This document shows positions 17,813 through 25,850 of a DNA stretch of 64,000 nt, one piece after another (the first letter of the stretch is position 1; each line of letters starts with the position of its first letter). The notes beneath the pieces were generated by a model. That model did not search any database. It had not been told where the DNA came from and saw only the letters and a list, made by a program, of their open reading frames with translations. This stretch comes from DALYJJ01 sp031969915 (GTDB taxonomy: Bacteria; Acidobacteriota; Terriglobia; Bryobacterales; Bryobacteraceae), in contig DALYJJ010000010.1 in NCBI GenBank assembly GCA_031969915.1, positions 6,042 to 70,041 of the forward strand. The letters run 5' to 3'. Both the position numbers and the translations under genes were made by a program.

Positions 17813-17841
17813 AGTTTACAAAACGTAAACTACCTTGTCAA
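17813..17841 (-). promoter_or_regulatory. higBA promoter with overlapping operator
   Basis: On the minus strand, TTGACA (17841-17836), a 17-bp spacer and TAAACT (17818-17813) form a strong sigma70 promoter. A perfect inverted repeat AGTTTAC-AAAAC-GTAAACT (17813-17831) covers the -10 and half the spacer, the expected position for a HigA operator. The toxin's GTG lies seven bases past the -10. Confidence 0.75.
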
Positions 17842-17939
17842 GGAATCCAAGTGCCCGATCGAAAGCACGCCACACGCCATCCCCAACACTCGAACGCCGG
17901 CCCGCCTGCAAGACTGCCGAACCGGCGATAATCGCTGGG

Positions 17940-19079
17940 ATGAAGATTCGCGAGATCCGGGCCTTCGGCCTGCGGGGGCGCACGCCCGAAGGCGGCTGGT
18001 CCAACGAACTGCGGCCCGACGACTGCGTCCACACCATCCTGGCCGTGCTCACCGATGAGGGCGCCACTGGGTGGGGCAGCGTCTTCACCAGCGAAGCCCT
18101 GGTGCGCGCCTCCCTCGACGTCCTGCGCCCCTTGTATGAGCACGAAAACGCCCTGGAGCCGCGGCGCGTTTCGGAGAAACTGCACCAGCACACCTTCTGG
18201 CAAGGGCGCGGCGGAGCCATCACTCACACCATCGGCGGCATCGACATTGCCCTCTGGGATCTGCTCGGCAAGGCCACCGGCCAGCCCGTGGGGCGCCTTC
18301 TCGGCGGCCGCTATCGCGAGCGCGTTCGCCCCTACGCTTCGCTCCTCATGAAGCAGCCCCAGGAGATGGCGGCGGAACTCGAATACCCCAAACGCCTCGG
18401 CTTCCGCGCTTTCAAGATCGGATGGGGGCCCTTCGGCCGTCAAAGCCCCGCCGTCGACGAGGCCATTGTGCGGACGGCCCGGGAGACGGTTGGCCCGGAG
18501 GCGCAGTTGATGGTCGATGCCGGTGCTTCCAACGCCTACTGGCCGCAAAACTACAAGTGGGCCCTGCGCACCGCCGACATGCTGGCCGCCTACAACGTCG
18601 CCTGGTTTGAGGAGCCCATCGTTCCCGACGACATCGACGGCTTCGTCGCCCTTCGACGCGCCGCGCGAGTCCCCATCGCGGGCGGCGAAGTGCTCACCCG
18701 CCGCCAGGCCTTCATCCCCTGGATTGAGCGCGGCGCCCTCGACATCGTGCAACCCGACGTCACCAAGGTCGGCGGTATCTCTGAGGAACAAACCATCGCC
18801 CAATCAGCCTTCGACCACGGCGTCAAGTTCGTCCCCCACGGCTGGAACACCGCCATCGGTGTGGCGGCCGACCTCCAACTGGTTTCCGCCTTCGCCGGCG
18901 CTGACCTGGTGGAGTACATCACCGGTTCCCCCTTCGTGGACGACCTCGTCGCCGGCGGCTGGACACTGGATGCCGATGGCATGCTGCCCATTCCCGGCGG
19001 CCCCGGCTTGGGAATCCAGATCGACCTGGCGGCCCTCGCCGAGTTCTCGCCTGAGTCCTCCCTGGAAGACCTTCGTTGA
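17940..19079 (+). CDS. Enolase-superfamily enzyme (mandelate racemase/muconate lactonising type)
   Basis: 379 residues from the ATG at 17940 (MKIREIRAFGLRGRTPEGGW). Enolase-superfamily two-domain layout: capping domain, then a barrel with catalytic Lys in FRAFKIGWGPFG (~165), metal ligands Asp in LMVDAGASN (~195), Glu in WFEEPIVPDD (~222) and Glu in AGGEVLTRR (~248), Asp in VQPDVTKVGG and the general-acid/base His in FVPHGWNTAIG. The Asp-His pair marks the mandelate racemase-like subgroup that includes many sugar-acid dehydratases; here only a single Lys, not the KxK pair, is seen. Substrate unknown. It stands alone between the hig locus and a PEP-CTERM gene. Confidence 0.85.
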   Translation: MKIREIRAFGLRGRTPEGGWSNELRPDDCVHTILAVLTDEGATGWGSVFTSEALVRASLDVLRPLYEHENALEPRRVSEKLHQHTFWQGRGGAITHTIGGIDIALWDLLGKATGQPVGRLLGGRYRERVRPYASLLMKQPQEMAAELEYPKRLGFRAFKIGWGPFGRQSPAVDEAIVRTARETVGPEAQLMVDAGASNAYWPQNYKWALRTADMLAAYNVAWFEEPIVPDDIDGFVALRRAARVPIAGGEVLTRRQAFIPWIERGALDIVQPDVTKVGGISEEQTIAQSAFDHGVKFVPHGWNTAIGVAADLQLVSAFAGADLVEYITGSPFVDDLVAGGWTLDADGMLPIPGGPGLGIQIDLAALAEFSPESSLEDLR

Positions 19080-19095
19080 GGTCTAAGAGCAGCCA

Positions 19096-19107
19096 GGTAC
19101 TAGTACC
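19096..19107. promoter_or_regulatory. 12-bp perfect palindrome
   Basis: GGTACTAGTACC is a perfect palindrome 16 bp after the enolase-superfamily gene and is followed by a further GGTAC at 19111. It lies in a 215-bp intergenic stretch before the PEP-CTERM gene; an operator is possible but no promoter hexamers could be matched. Confidence 0.3.
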
Positions 19108-19294
19108 ATCGGTACACTATCCGCCTCGGGTGAAGGCGTACCGGATCTCCTAAAACCCTGTCGTTTCAACATATCGCAACACGGTTTCAAGATTTTTCTG
19201 CCAGGCTGGTCCTAAGGTCGTGGGCCAGGGTGATAGTACAATTCACTACCATTTCATATTGATCGAAAACCCGTGTTCCTGCATCCTAACAATC

Positions 19295-19999
19295 GTGCGG
19301 ACATCGCTTTTAGCCGCTTTGTTTTCAGCCGTGGCTGCCTTCGCCGGCCCCACCACGGCTTTCGGTCCCCAAGCCATCACGGACGCTAACTTCCAGAACA
19401 CCGTGCTGGCTCCCCTGGGTGCCACCACCGAACGGTTCGTCGCCGAGTTTCGCATCGGCGATCGCGGGAAAGTTGCCGAGCGAGAGGGCGGCCTGCACGG
19501 ACCCGGCGGAACGGGTACGGCGCCCGTCGACGCCGCCGGCAAGGGCTTCCAGTACAATTGGGCGTCTTCCTTGCCGTTCAAGCTCTCGCGAACCGGTTCC
19601 ACGGTTACGTTCGAGATTCCCCGGCTCAACTATACGGCGAGCGTGCAGAACACCTCCAAGGTGAACTTCCTGGCCATCCGGCTGCGGTCCACTGCGAACA
19701 CGGCGGCGACGCTGCTGGTCCTGAAGTGGAACGGGCTGAGCGGCGTTGGAGGGCAATCCGCGGTCGTGCAATCCGGCCTGACGGGGACCAATCCCCGCTA
19801 CTGGCTGCTGAAGGACCTGGGCGGGGACTTCTCGTTCGAGGGCCAGGCTCAGTTTGCCCTGCTCAGCGGCAGTTGGCCGACGAACTCGAATCTCGCGGTC
19901 CAGATCAAGGGCTACGAAGTGGTGCCGGAGCCGTCGACCTACGCCGCGCTCCTCGCCGCCGGGCTCGCTGGAATGGCGTTCCTCCGCCGGCGCCGCTAA
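19295..19999 (+). CDS. PEP-CTERM sorting-domain exported protein
   Basis: About 234 residues if translation begins at the GTG at 19295, giving the signal peptide VRTSLLAALFSAVAAFAG; the frame is also open from an ATG at 19220, which would put 25 extra residues ahead of the signal. The mature part is Gly/Thr-rich and beta-strand-like (FNYTA-type strands such as TVTFEIPRLNYTASVQNTSK) with no recognised family. The C-terminus has the PEP-CTERM signal VVPEPSTYAALLAAGLAG followed by a basic end FLRRRR. Expected fate: exosortase-dependent sorting to the surface. No exosortase is in this window. Confidence 0.78.
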   Translation: MRTSLLAALFSAVAAFAGPTTAFGPQAITDANFQNTVLAPLGATTERFVAEFRIGDRGKVAEREGGLHGPGGTGTAPVDAAGKGFQYNWASSLPFKLSRTGSTVTFEIPRLNYTASVQNTSKVNFLAIRLRSTANTAATLLVLKWNGLSGVGGQSAVVQSGLTGTNPRYWLLKDLGGDFSFEGQAQFALLSGSWPTNSNLAVQIKGYEVVPEPSTYAALLAAGLAGMAFLRRRR

Positions 20000-20162
20000 G
20001 CGCCCGGCGCCTCTCCCGAAACCCCCGCATTGCGGGCCGGAGTTTCGCCTCCGGCCCCATATCCCCCCTGCCCCCCGGCCCGCCACTCGCTACACTCAAA
20101 GAAACCCGCCGTTCGACTTTTTGCGCAGCGCGGGCGTCTGTTGATTTGTGGAGCGATAGTCC

Positions 20163-20711
20163 TTGATCTTTCGGGAGGCCGAAGATCGCGATCTCATCGT
20201 GAAGGCCCGCAAGGGCAGCGTCGACGCTTACAACGTCCTCGTTTCGCGGTGGGAGAAGCGCGTCTTCAACTACCTTCTAAAACTGGTCCGGGACCGCGAG
20301 GATGCACTCGATCTCACGCAGGAGGTCTTTCTCAAGGCCTATCAGAACCTGCGCAAACTCGAGGACGTCGCGCGGTTCACGCCCTGGCTGTTCCGGATCG
20401 CGCATAACGAGGCGTACTCGCTGCTGCGCAAGGTCCGGCCCGACGCCGAGGTGCCGGAGCAGTCCGACGTGCCGGGGAATACGCCGCACCTGTTGCCCGC
20501 GGAGTTGACCCTCGCCGTCCAACGCGCCCTTTCGGTGCTCAGCGCCGATCAGCGCGAAGCGGTCGTGCTCAAGGTCTATCAAGGCTTGAAGTTCGAGGAG
20601 ATGGCCGAGGTGCTCGGCTGTCCGGTGTCCACCGTGAAGTCGCGGCTCTACACCGCTCTCGATCTGCTCAAGGACGTGCTCGCTCCCACAGGAAGAGACG
20701 CGAGGTCGTGA
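20163..20711 (+). CDS. ECF-type RNA polymerase sigma factor
   Basis: 182-residue sigma70-family factor of the extracytoplasmic-function group. Region 2 is at ~15-85 (DALDLTQEVFLKAYQNLRKL and FTPWLFRIAHNEAYSLLRKV) and region 4 at ~110-165 (LSADQREAVVLKVYQGLKFE, then the HTH MAEVLGCPVSTVKSRLYTAL). The start is a TTG at 20163; no in-frame ATG fits. It is followed six bases after its stop by a zinc-finger anti-sigma factor, and then by an unknown secreted protein and GspE, each joined by one-base overlaps. The operon may be autoregulated. Confidence 0.9.
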   Translation: MIFREAEDRDLIVKARKGSVDAYNVLVSRWEKRVFNYLLKLVRDREDALDLTQEVFLKAYQNLRKLEDVARFTPWLFRIAHNEAYSLLRKVRPDAEVPEQSDVPGNTPHLLPAELTLAVQRALSVLSADQREAVVLKVYQGLKFEEMAEVLGCPVSTVKSRLYTALDLLKDVLAPTGRDARS

Positions 20712-20717
20712 TGCGCT

Positions 20718-21311
20718 ATGTCCTGCTCACAGTTTGATTGGAAAGCCTACGTGCTCGAGGATCTGCCGCCCGCCGATGCCCGGCGCGCGCACGAGCACGA
20801 ATCCGGTTGCGCGGCCTGCGCGGAGGAAGTGGAACGCCTTCGCCTCACCTTTGCCGCCCTGGCCGCCGTCCCCGAAGAGGACCTGCCCCGCCGGATCTCG
20901 TTCGTCTCCGACAAGGTCTTCGAACCCCGCTGGTGGCAGCGCTTCTTCGCCTCCGGCCCGCAAGTCGGGTTCGCCTCCGCGGCGATGCTCTCGGTCGCCC
21001 TCCTTGTGAACGCCTTCGCCCGCCCCGCCGCCGTCGCGCCGGTTCCCGCCCCGGCCGCCGTCGACGAGGCGCGCGTGGCGGCCGTCATCGAACGCGAGGT
21101 TGCGCGCCGCCTGCCCGCCGCCGTGAACGCCGCCCTCGAACAGGCCGGCTCACGCAACCACCAGCAGGTCCAACTCGCCCTCGCCGGCTTCGAGAAGAAA
21201 ATGCAGTTCGAACGCCGCGCCGACCTCGTCGCCGTCGAAGAGAACTTCAAAATCCTCCGCGAGCGGCTGAGCCGGTTCTACATCGCGTCGAATTCGGTGG
21301 GAGGCGACTGA
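20718..21311 (+). CDS. Zinc-finger anti-sigma factor, membrane-bound
   Basis: 197-residue anti-sigma factor partner of the upstream ECF sigma. The N-terminal cytoplasmic domain carries the zinc-binding HxxxCxxC motif HESGCAACAEEVERL (~28-42), the hallmark of ZAS anti-sigma proteins that sequester sigma regions 2 and 4. A single membrane helix follows at ~92-111 (VGFASAAMLSVALLVNAFA). The periplasmic part is Ala/Pro-rich then coiled-coil-like (VIEREVARRLPAAVNAALEQ; LVAVEENFKILRERLSRFY). Its stop overlaps the next start by one base. Confidence 0.88.
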   Translation: MSCSQFDWKAYVLEDLPPADARRAHEHESGCAACAEEVERLRLTFAALAAVPEEDLPRRISFVSDKVFEPRWWQRFFASGPQVGFASAAMLSVALLVNAFARPAAVAPVPAPAAVDEARVAAVIEREVARRLPAAVNAALEQAGSRNHQQVQLALAGFEKKMQFERRADLVAVEENFKILRERLSRFYIASNSVGGD

Positions 21312-21841
21312 TGCGCATCGCTCTCTTTCTGCTCCTTGCCGCCGCCACGTTCGCCCAGCAAACCGCGCCCCGCGTTTCCCGCGGCGTCCTGGCGGGCGTC
21401 GAACGCGCCATGAATACCCGCTGGGAGCGGCTCATTCCCGACAATCCCTACGGCCTGCTGGGCATGACCCGCGGCGTCTACCTGGACGGGTATGGCGCCG
21501 TCTTCTCCGCCGAAGTGAACCTCGTGATTGCCCCGGGCCCCTCGCCCTTCCGCTCCCGGATCACCGAACAGGAATTGGCCGACATCAGGAAGCGCAAGCT
21601 CGAACGGCTGCCTACGCTGCGCGCCAACATGAAACAGGCGCTGCTCGGCGCGGCGATGTCCGTCGATACCGTCCCGGGCGACGAACAGGTGGTGCTCGCC
21701 ATCTCCCTCTTCCACCACTCCTGGGAGGACTCATCCGGCCTCCCCCAGCAGATCGTCATGCAGGGGCAGCGCAAACGCCTGATCGAGGCCGCCGCCAGCC
21801 AGAACCCCGGCGATGGTGTGATTCAGGTGAAAGAGTACTGA
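21311..21841 (+). CDS. Secreted protein of unknown function in the sigma-gspE operon
   Basis: 176-residue protein with a short signal peptide (MRIALFLLLAAATFAQQ). No family recognised. The mature part contains YGLLGMTRGVYLDGYGAVFS followed by EVNLVIAPGPSPFRSRITEQ and a helical segment with DIRKRKLERLPTLRANMKQA; later LAISLFHHSWEDSSGLPQQI. Start and stop overlap the flanking anti-sigma and gspE genes by one base each, so its production is tied to both. A periplasmic input for the anti-sigma factor or a secretion-linked protein are both compatible; neither is shown. Confidence 0.6.
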   Translation: MRIALFLLLAAATFAQQTAPRVSRGVLAGVERAMNTRWERLIPDNPYGLLGMTRGVYLDGYGAVFSAEVNLVIAPGPSPFRSRITEQELADIRKRKLERLPTLRANMKQALLGAAMSVDTVPGDEQVVLAISLFHHSWEDSSGLPQQIVMQGQRKRLIEAAASQNPGDGVIQVKEY

Positions 21842-23478
21842 TGCGCCTCGGCGAGATGCTCCTGGAGCGCAAGCTCATCACACCCGGCGATCTCGACCGC
21901 GCCCTCGAACTGCAAAAAGAGCGCGGCGAGAAGATCGGCAAGATCCTCGTCGATCTCGGCTTTGTCGCCGCCCGCGACGTGCTCCTCGCGCTCTCCGAAC
22001 AACTCGGTACACCGCTGGTTTCCATCGACGGGCCGCCTGCCGTTTCTCCCGAAACCGAGGCCCTCTCCACCAAGTTCCTCCGCCAGTTCCGCGTGCTCCC
22101 CCTCTCCCTCGACGACCACACGCTGACCCTGGCCATGGCCGACCCCCTCGATTTCGAAACCCTCGCCGCCGTCAGGTCCGCTACCGGGCTCCGCGTGAAG
22201 CCCGTGCTGGCCCTGGAAGCCGAAATCCTCGAGTCCATCGAGAAGCACTACGGTGAGGCCGCCCGCGCCGCCGTTTCCGGCGCACCAGAGGATGCCGAGG
22301 CCGCCGCCGACCTCGAACACCTCCGCGACATGGCGAGCGAAGCGCCCGTCATCCGCATGGTCAACGCAATGATCGCCTCGGCCGTCGAAAAGCGCGCCAG
22401 CGACATCCACCTCGAGCCCTTCGAGAAAGAGTTCCGCGTCCGCTTCCGCATCGACGGCGTGCTCTACAACCAGGAACCCCCGCCCCGCGACGCCAAGGCC
22501 GCCGTCATCTCGCGCGTCAAGCTCATGGCCAAGCTCAACATCGCCGAGCGCCGCTTGCCGCAGGACGGCCGCATCAAAATCAAGACCATGGGCCGCGAAG
22601 TGGACCTTCGCGTCTCCACGCTCCCCACCCTCTACGGCGAGAGCGTCGTGATGCGCCTGCTCGACCGCTCCGCCGGCGACTTCTACGACCTCCGCCGCCT
22701 CGGCTTCGACCAGCACATGCTCTCGCGCATGGAGTACTACACGTCGCTGCCCCACGGCATCTTCCTGGTCACCGGCCCCACCGGCAGCGGCAAGTCCACC
22801 ACGCTCTACTCCGCCCTCAAGCGCATCAATCAGTCCGACAAGAAGATCATCACCATCGAAGACCCGGTGGAGTATCAGATGGACGGCATCAACCAGATCC
22901 ACGTCAACGGACAGATCGGGTTGACCTTCGCCGCCGGCCTGCGCCACATCGTCCGCCAGGACCCCGACGTGATCATGGTCGGCGAAGTCCGCGACCGCGA
23001 AACCGCCGACACCGCGATCCGCGCCGCCCTCACCGGCCACTTCGTCTACTCAACGCTCCACACCAACGACGCCCCCAGCGCCATCACGCGCTTGACCGAT
23101 ATGGGCGTCGAGAACTACCTGATCACGTCCTCGCTGGTTTCCGTGCTGGCCCAGCGCCTGGTGCGCGTCATCTGCCAGAACTGCCGCGAGCCCGCCGGGC
23201 AGCGCGTCGCGCCCACCGGCGAAACCGTGAACTGCTGGCGTGGCCGCGGTTGCGACCAGTGCTTCGGCAGCGGTTTCACCGGCCGCGTAGGCATTTTCGA
23301 AATGATGGAACTGAACGACGAACTCCGCAAGTTGATCATGGCCAACGACGACGCCGCCGCCATCACCGCCGCCGCCCGCCGCAACGGCATGCGCAACCTC
23401 CGTGAGGATGGCTGGCTCAAGGTAGCCGCCGGCGTCACCACCGCCGACGAAGTGATGCGCGTGACGCAGGAGTTCTGA
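21841..23478 (+). CDS. gspE: GspE/PilB-family secretion ATPase
   Basis: 545-residue hexameric ATPase that powers type II secretion or type IV pilus assembly from the cytoplasmic face of the inner membrane. N-terminal MshEN/GspE-N domain (MRLGEMLLERKLITPGDLDR), then the ATPase core: Walker A GPTGSGKSTTLYSALK (~312-327), Asp box IITIEDPVEYQMDGINQI, Walker B LRHIVRQDPDVIMVGEVRDR and His box FVYSTLHTNDAPSAITRL. A zinc-binding cysteine cluster (CQNC ... CWRGRGCDQC) precedes the C-terminal domain. All motifs are intact. It ends the sigma/anti-sigma operon; other secretion genes are not in this window. Its last ~70 bases and downstream flank recur at 27640 (see repeats). Confidence 0.93.
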   Translation: MRLGEMLLERKLITPGDLDRALELQKERGEKIGKILVDLGFVAARDVLLALSEQLGTPLVSIDGPPAVSPETEALSTKFLRQFRVLPLSLDDHTLTLAMADPLDFETLAAVRSATGLRVKPVLALEAEILESIEKHYGEAARAAVSGAPEDAEAAADLEHLRDMASEAPVIRMVNAMIASAVEKRASDIHLEPFEKEFRVRFRIDGVLYNQEPPPRDAKAAVISRVKLMAKLNIAERRLPQDGRIKIKTMGREVDLRVSTLPTLYGESVVMRLLDRSAGDFYDLRRLGFDQHMLSRMEYYTSLPHGIFLVTGPTGSGKSTTLYSALKRINQSDKKIITIEDPVEYQMDGINQIHVNGQIGLTFAAGLRHIVRQDPDVIMVGEVRDRETADTAIRAALTGHFVYSTLHTNDAPSAITRLTDMGVENYLITSSLVSVLAQRLVRVICQNCREPAGQRVAPTGETVNCWRGRGCDQCFGSGFTGRVGIFEMMELNDELRKLIMANDDAAAITAAARRNGMRNLREDGWLKVAAGVTTADEVMRVTQEF

Positions 23479-23645
23479 GCAGCGCAGATTCTCTGCCTCC
23501 CGGCCTTCGACTACGCCCGTCCCACCTCCAGGCCGCCAACCTCCTCAAGTTTCCAGAAGCGAACTCCTGGACACTGCGGGCCGGCGCGTCCGCGACATGG
23601 GTGCCGTCAACTCGACCACCGCAGCCTAACTTCCGGGTGGCGCGT
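23407..23645 (+). repeat. Direct repeat, left copy (gspE 3' end plus downstream)
   Basis: About 239 bases comprising the last 72 bases of gspE and 167 bases of non-coding downstream sequence. The same sequence returns in direct orientation at 27640-27881, with by my count about ten substitutions and one 3-base indel (roughly 95% identity). The two copies bracket the AraC regulator, both aldo/keto reductases and a broken kinase. The stretch 23646-23741 between this repeat and the AraC gene holds nothing I recognise. Confidence 0.9.
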
Positions 23646-23741
23646 CAACCAGGAGCTATCTAAAGCCCAGAACACACAGTACGGCGGCGCCTCCCCTGTG
23701 CGTTCCTCATGCTGGACTGCGGCAATGATTGCTCGGCCGGC

Positions 23742-24695
23742 CTACTCTGTGGCCGAAGATTGGCTCAAGCGATGATTTCGAACGTCCTTAATCGGCGATT
23801 GTCCGAATAGGCGCCGGTACTCCCGGCTAAACTGGCTTGGGCTTTCGTATCCCACCTCGAAGGCCGCGCTGGCGGCATCGACGCCTTCCGTGAACATCCG
23901 TCCTCGCGCCGCCTGCAACCTGAGTTGCTTCTGGTACTGGACTGGACTCATCGACGTCAGTGCCCGGAAATGATGATGAAACGTCGACACAGCCATGCCT
24001 GCCATCTCCGCCAACTCTTCCACGCGCAACGGCTTGGCGAAGCTCGTTCGAATCCACTCTATCGCCCTTGCGGTTCGCTGACTCTGATTGCCGAGCGTGG
24101 CAATCGCTCGAAGCCGGGCGCCCGCGGGCCCCTGGAGAATTCGAAAGACGATTTCCCTTTGTATGAGGCCGCCCAAGACGGGAATCTCACGCGGCTTGTC
24201 GACGAGGTCCACCAATCGACGGCAGGCGTCCAGAATCTCGGGAGTCGTTTTGCCGATCGCCATCGCAGGGCTATCGCCGGGACTCTCCCAAGTTGGAAGT
24301 TCGGCGACGCTCAGCAAGTCTCGAACCACGGAAGGCTCCAACTTGAGCGCGAGGCCAATGAACGGTTTCGACTCGCTCGCTTCTGGGATGTGGCTAACGA
24401 TGGGAAGGTCGACCGACGTAAGAAGATAGCGCGATGCGTCATAGAGGAAAGTTCTCGTGCCGAGTGCCACCTCCTTACGCCCTTGGGTGATGACTGCGAG
24501 ACTCGGCTCGTAGGTGACACACGATGGAGCCGTGGGTTTCACACGGCGTACGATGGTGAGCCCCGGAACATCGGTTATCCGTTTCTCTGCTCGCCCCACA
24601 AGACGATCAATCTTGCTGGACAGTTCGGACTGCAGGCGGCAGACTAGCCCGGCACCGCCATCAGCCCCATTCGTTGAGGCCTTCGGTTTCTTCAT
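23742..24695 (-). CDS. AraC-family transcriptional regulator
   Basis: 317-residue regulator. The N-terminal half matches the AraC_N type ligand-binding domain (SCVTYEPSLAVITQGRKEVA; YLLTSVDLPIVSHIPEASES), and the C-terminal ~100 residues carry two helix-turn-helix motifs (LRVEELAEMAGMAVSTFHHH and ASAAFEVGYESPSQFSREYR). This subgroup is often found divergent from aldo/keto reductase or dehydrogenase genes that it controls; here an aldo/keto reductase gene starts 130 bp away on the other strand. The effector is unknown. Full length. Confidence 0.92.
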   Translation of the reverse strand: MKKPKASTNGADGGAGLVCRLQSELSSKIDRLVGRAEKRITDVPGLTIVRRVKPTAPSCVTYEPSLAVITQGRKEVALGTRTFLYDASRYLLTSVDLPIVSHIPEASESKPFIGLALKLEPSVVRDLLSVAELPTWESPGDSPAMAIGKTTPEILDACRRLVDLVDKPREIPVLGGLIQREIVFRILQGPAGARLRAIATLGNQSQRTARAIEWIRTSFAKPLRVEELAEMAGMAVSTFHHHFRALTSMSPVQYQKQLRLQAARGRMFTEGVDAASAAFEVGYESPSQFSREYRRLFGQSPIKDVRNHRLSQSSATE

Positions 24696-24828
24696 ATCGC
24701 TTCCAGCGTACCGCTATTGTGGCAGGGTTGAAACCGGAATCGATCGCAATCGACAGAATTAGGCAACAACTCGGCAGGATCGGGCTATCGCCAAACTGAC
24801 AGGCCTCTCTACGCTGGAGACAGTGAAC

Positions 24829-25836
24829 GTGAAGAAGGCAAGCATTCAGAAACGTCGCCTCGGAAAGAGCAACTTAGAAGTGTCGGCCCTGGGATTAGGT
24901 TGCATGGGAATGAGCTTCGGCTATGGTCCCCCGAAGGACAAGGCGGAAATGGCCGCGTTGATCCACGCTGCGGTGGAGCGCGGGGTGACGTTTTTCGACA
25001 CGGCTGAGGTGTACGGCCCCTTTACGAACGAAGAACTCGTGGGCGAGGCGTTGACACCGTTTCGCGGCGAGGTAGTGATTGCGACAAAGTTCGGGTTTCA
25101 GCTCGACCCGGAGACAGGCAAACAGGCCGCGCTGAACAGCCGCCCCGAGCATATCAAGGCCGTGGCGGATGCCTCGTTGCAGCGCTTGAAGGTGGAAATC
25201 ATCGATCTCTTCTATCAGCATCGTGTCGACCCGAACGTCCCGATCGAAGAAGTTGCGGGAGCCGTCAAGGATTTGATTCAACAGGGAAAGGTCAGGCACT
25301 TCGGCCTTTCGGAAGCAGGCGTTCAAACCATCCGCCGCGCTCATGCAGTACAACCGGTGACCGCTTTGCAAAGCGAGTATTCCATCTGGTGGCGGGAGCC
25401 GGAGGCGGAGATCCTCCCCGTGCTGGAAGAACTGGGAATCGGCTTTGTGCCCTTCAGCCCGCTTGGTAAGGGCTTCCTCACGGGAAAGATCGACGACTCC
25501 ACACCGTTCGATAGTACCGACTTCCGGAGCATCGTCCCACGCTTTTCGGCGGAAGCACGAAGGGCGAACCGCGCGCTGGTTGATCTGCTGAAAGCGATTG
25601 GCCATAGGAAGGACGCCACGCCGGCTCAGATTGCCCTGGCGTGGGTGCTGGCTCAGAAGCCGTGGGTGGTGCCAATTCCCGGCACCACCAAGCGGGAACG
25701 CCTCGCGGAGAACCTGCAAGCGGAGTGGATCGAACTGAGCACCCAGGATTTAGAGCAAATCAACACCGCGACATCGGGCATCGTGATATCGGGCGCCCGC
25801 TACCCTGAGGCCGCACAGAGAATGATCGACCGATAA
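24829..25836 (+). CDS. Aldo/keto reductase (cytosolic)
   Basis: About 335 residues. Start is GTG at 24829, eight bases after the ribosome site GGAGA (24816-24820); an in-frame GTG at 24823 is too close to it. A TIM-barrel NADPH-dependent reductase: SALGLGCMGMSFGYG, Asp and Tyr of the catalytic tetrad in FFDTAEVYGPFTNEEL, Lys in VVIATKFGFQ, His in LFYQHRVDPNVPIEE, and the C-terminal NADPH site VVPIPGTTKRERLAENLQAE. Substrate range of this family is wide (aldehydes, quinones, sugars). It is divergent from the AraC regulator and fourteen bases upstream of a second reductase gene, so the two likely form a regulon. Confidence 0.92.
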   Translation: MKKASIQKRRLGKSNLEVSALGLGCMGMSFGYGPPKDKAEMAALIHAAVERGVTFFDTAEVYGPFTNEELVGEALTPFRGEVVIATKFGFQLDPETGKQAALNSRPEHIKAVADASLQRLKVEIIDLFYQHRVDPNVPIEEVAGAVKDLIQQGKVRHFGLSEAGVQTIRRAHAVQPVTALQSEYSIWWREPEAEILPVLEELGIGFVPFSPLGKGFLTGKIDDSTPFDSTDFRSIVPRFSAEARRANRALVDLLKAIGHRKDATPAQIALAWVLAQKPWVVPIPGTTKRERLAENLQAEWIELSTQDLEQINTATSGIVISGARYPEAAQRMIDR

Positions 25837-25850
25837 GGCAAGGATGAATC

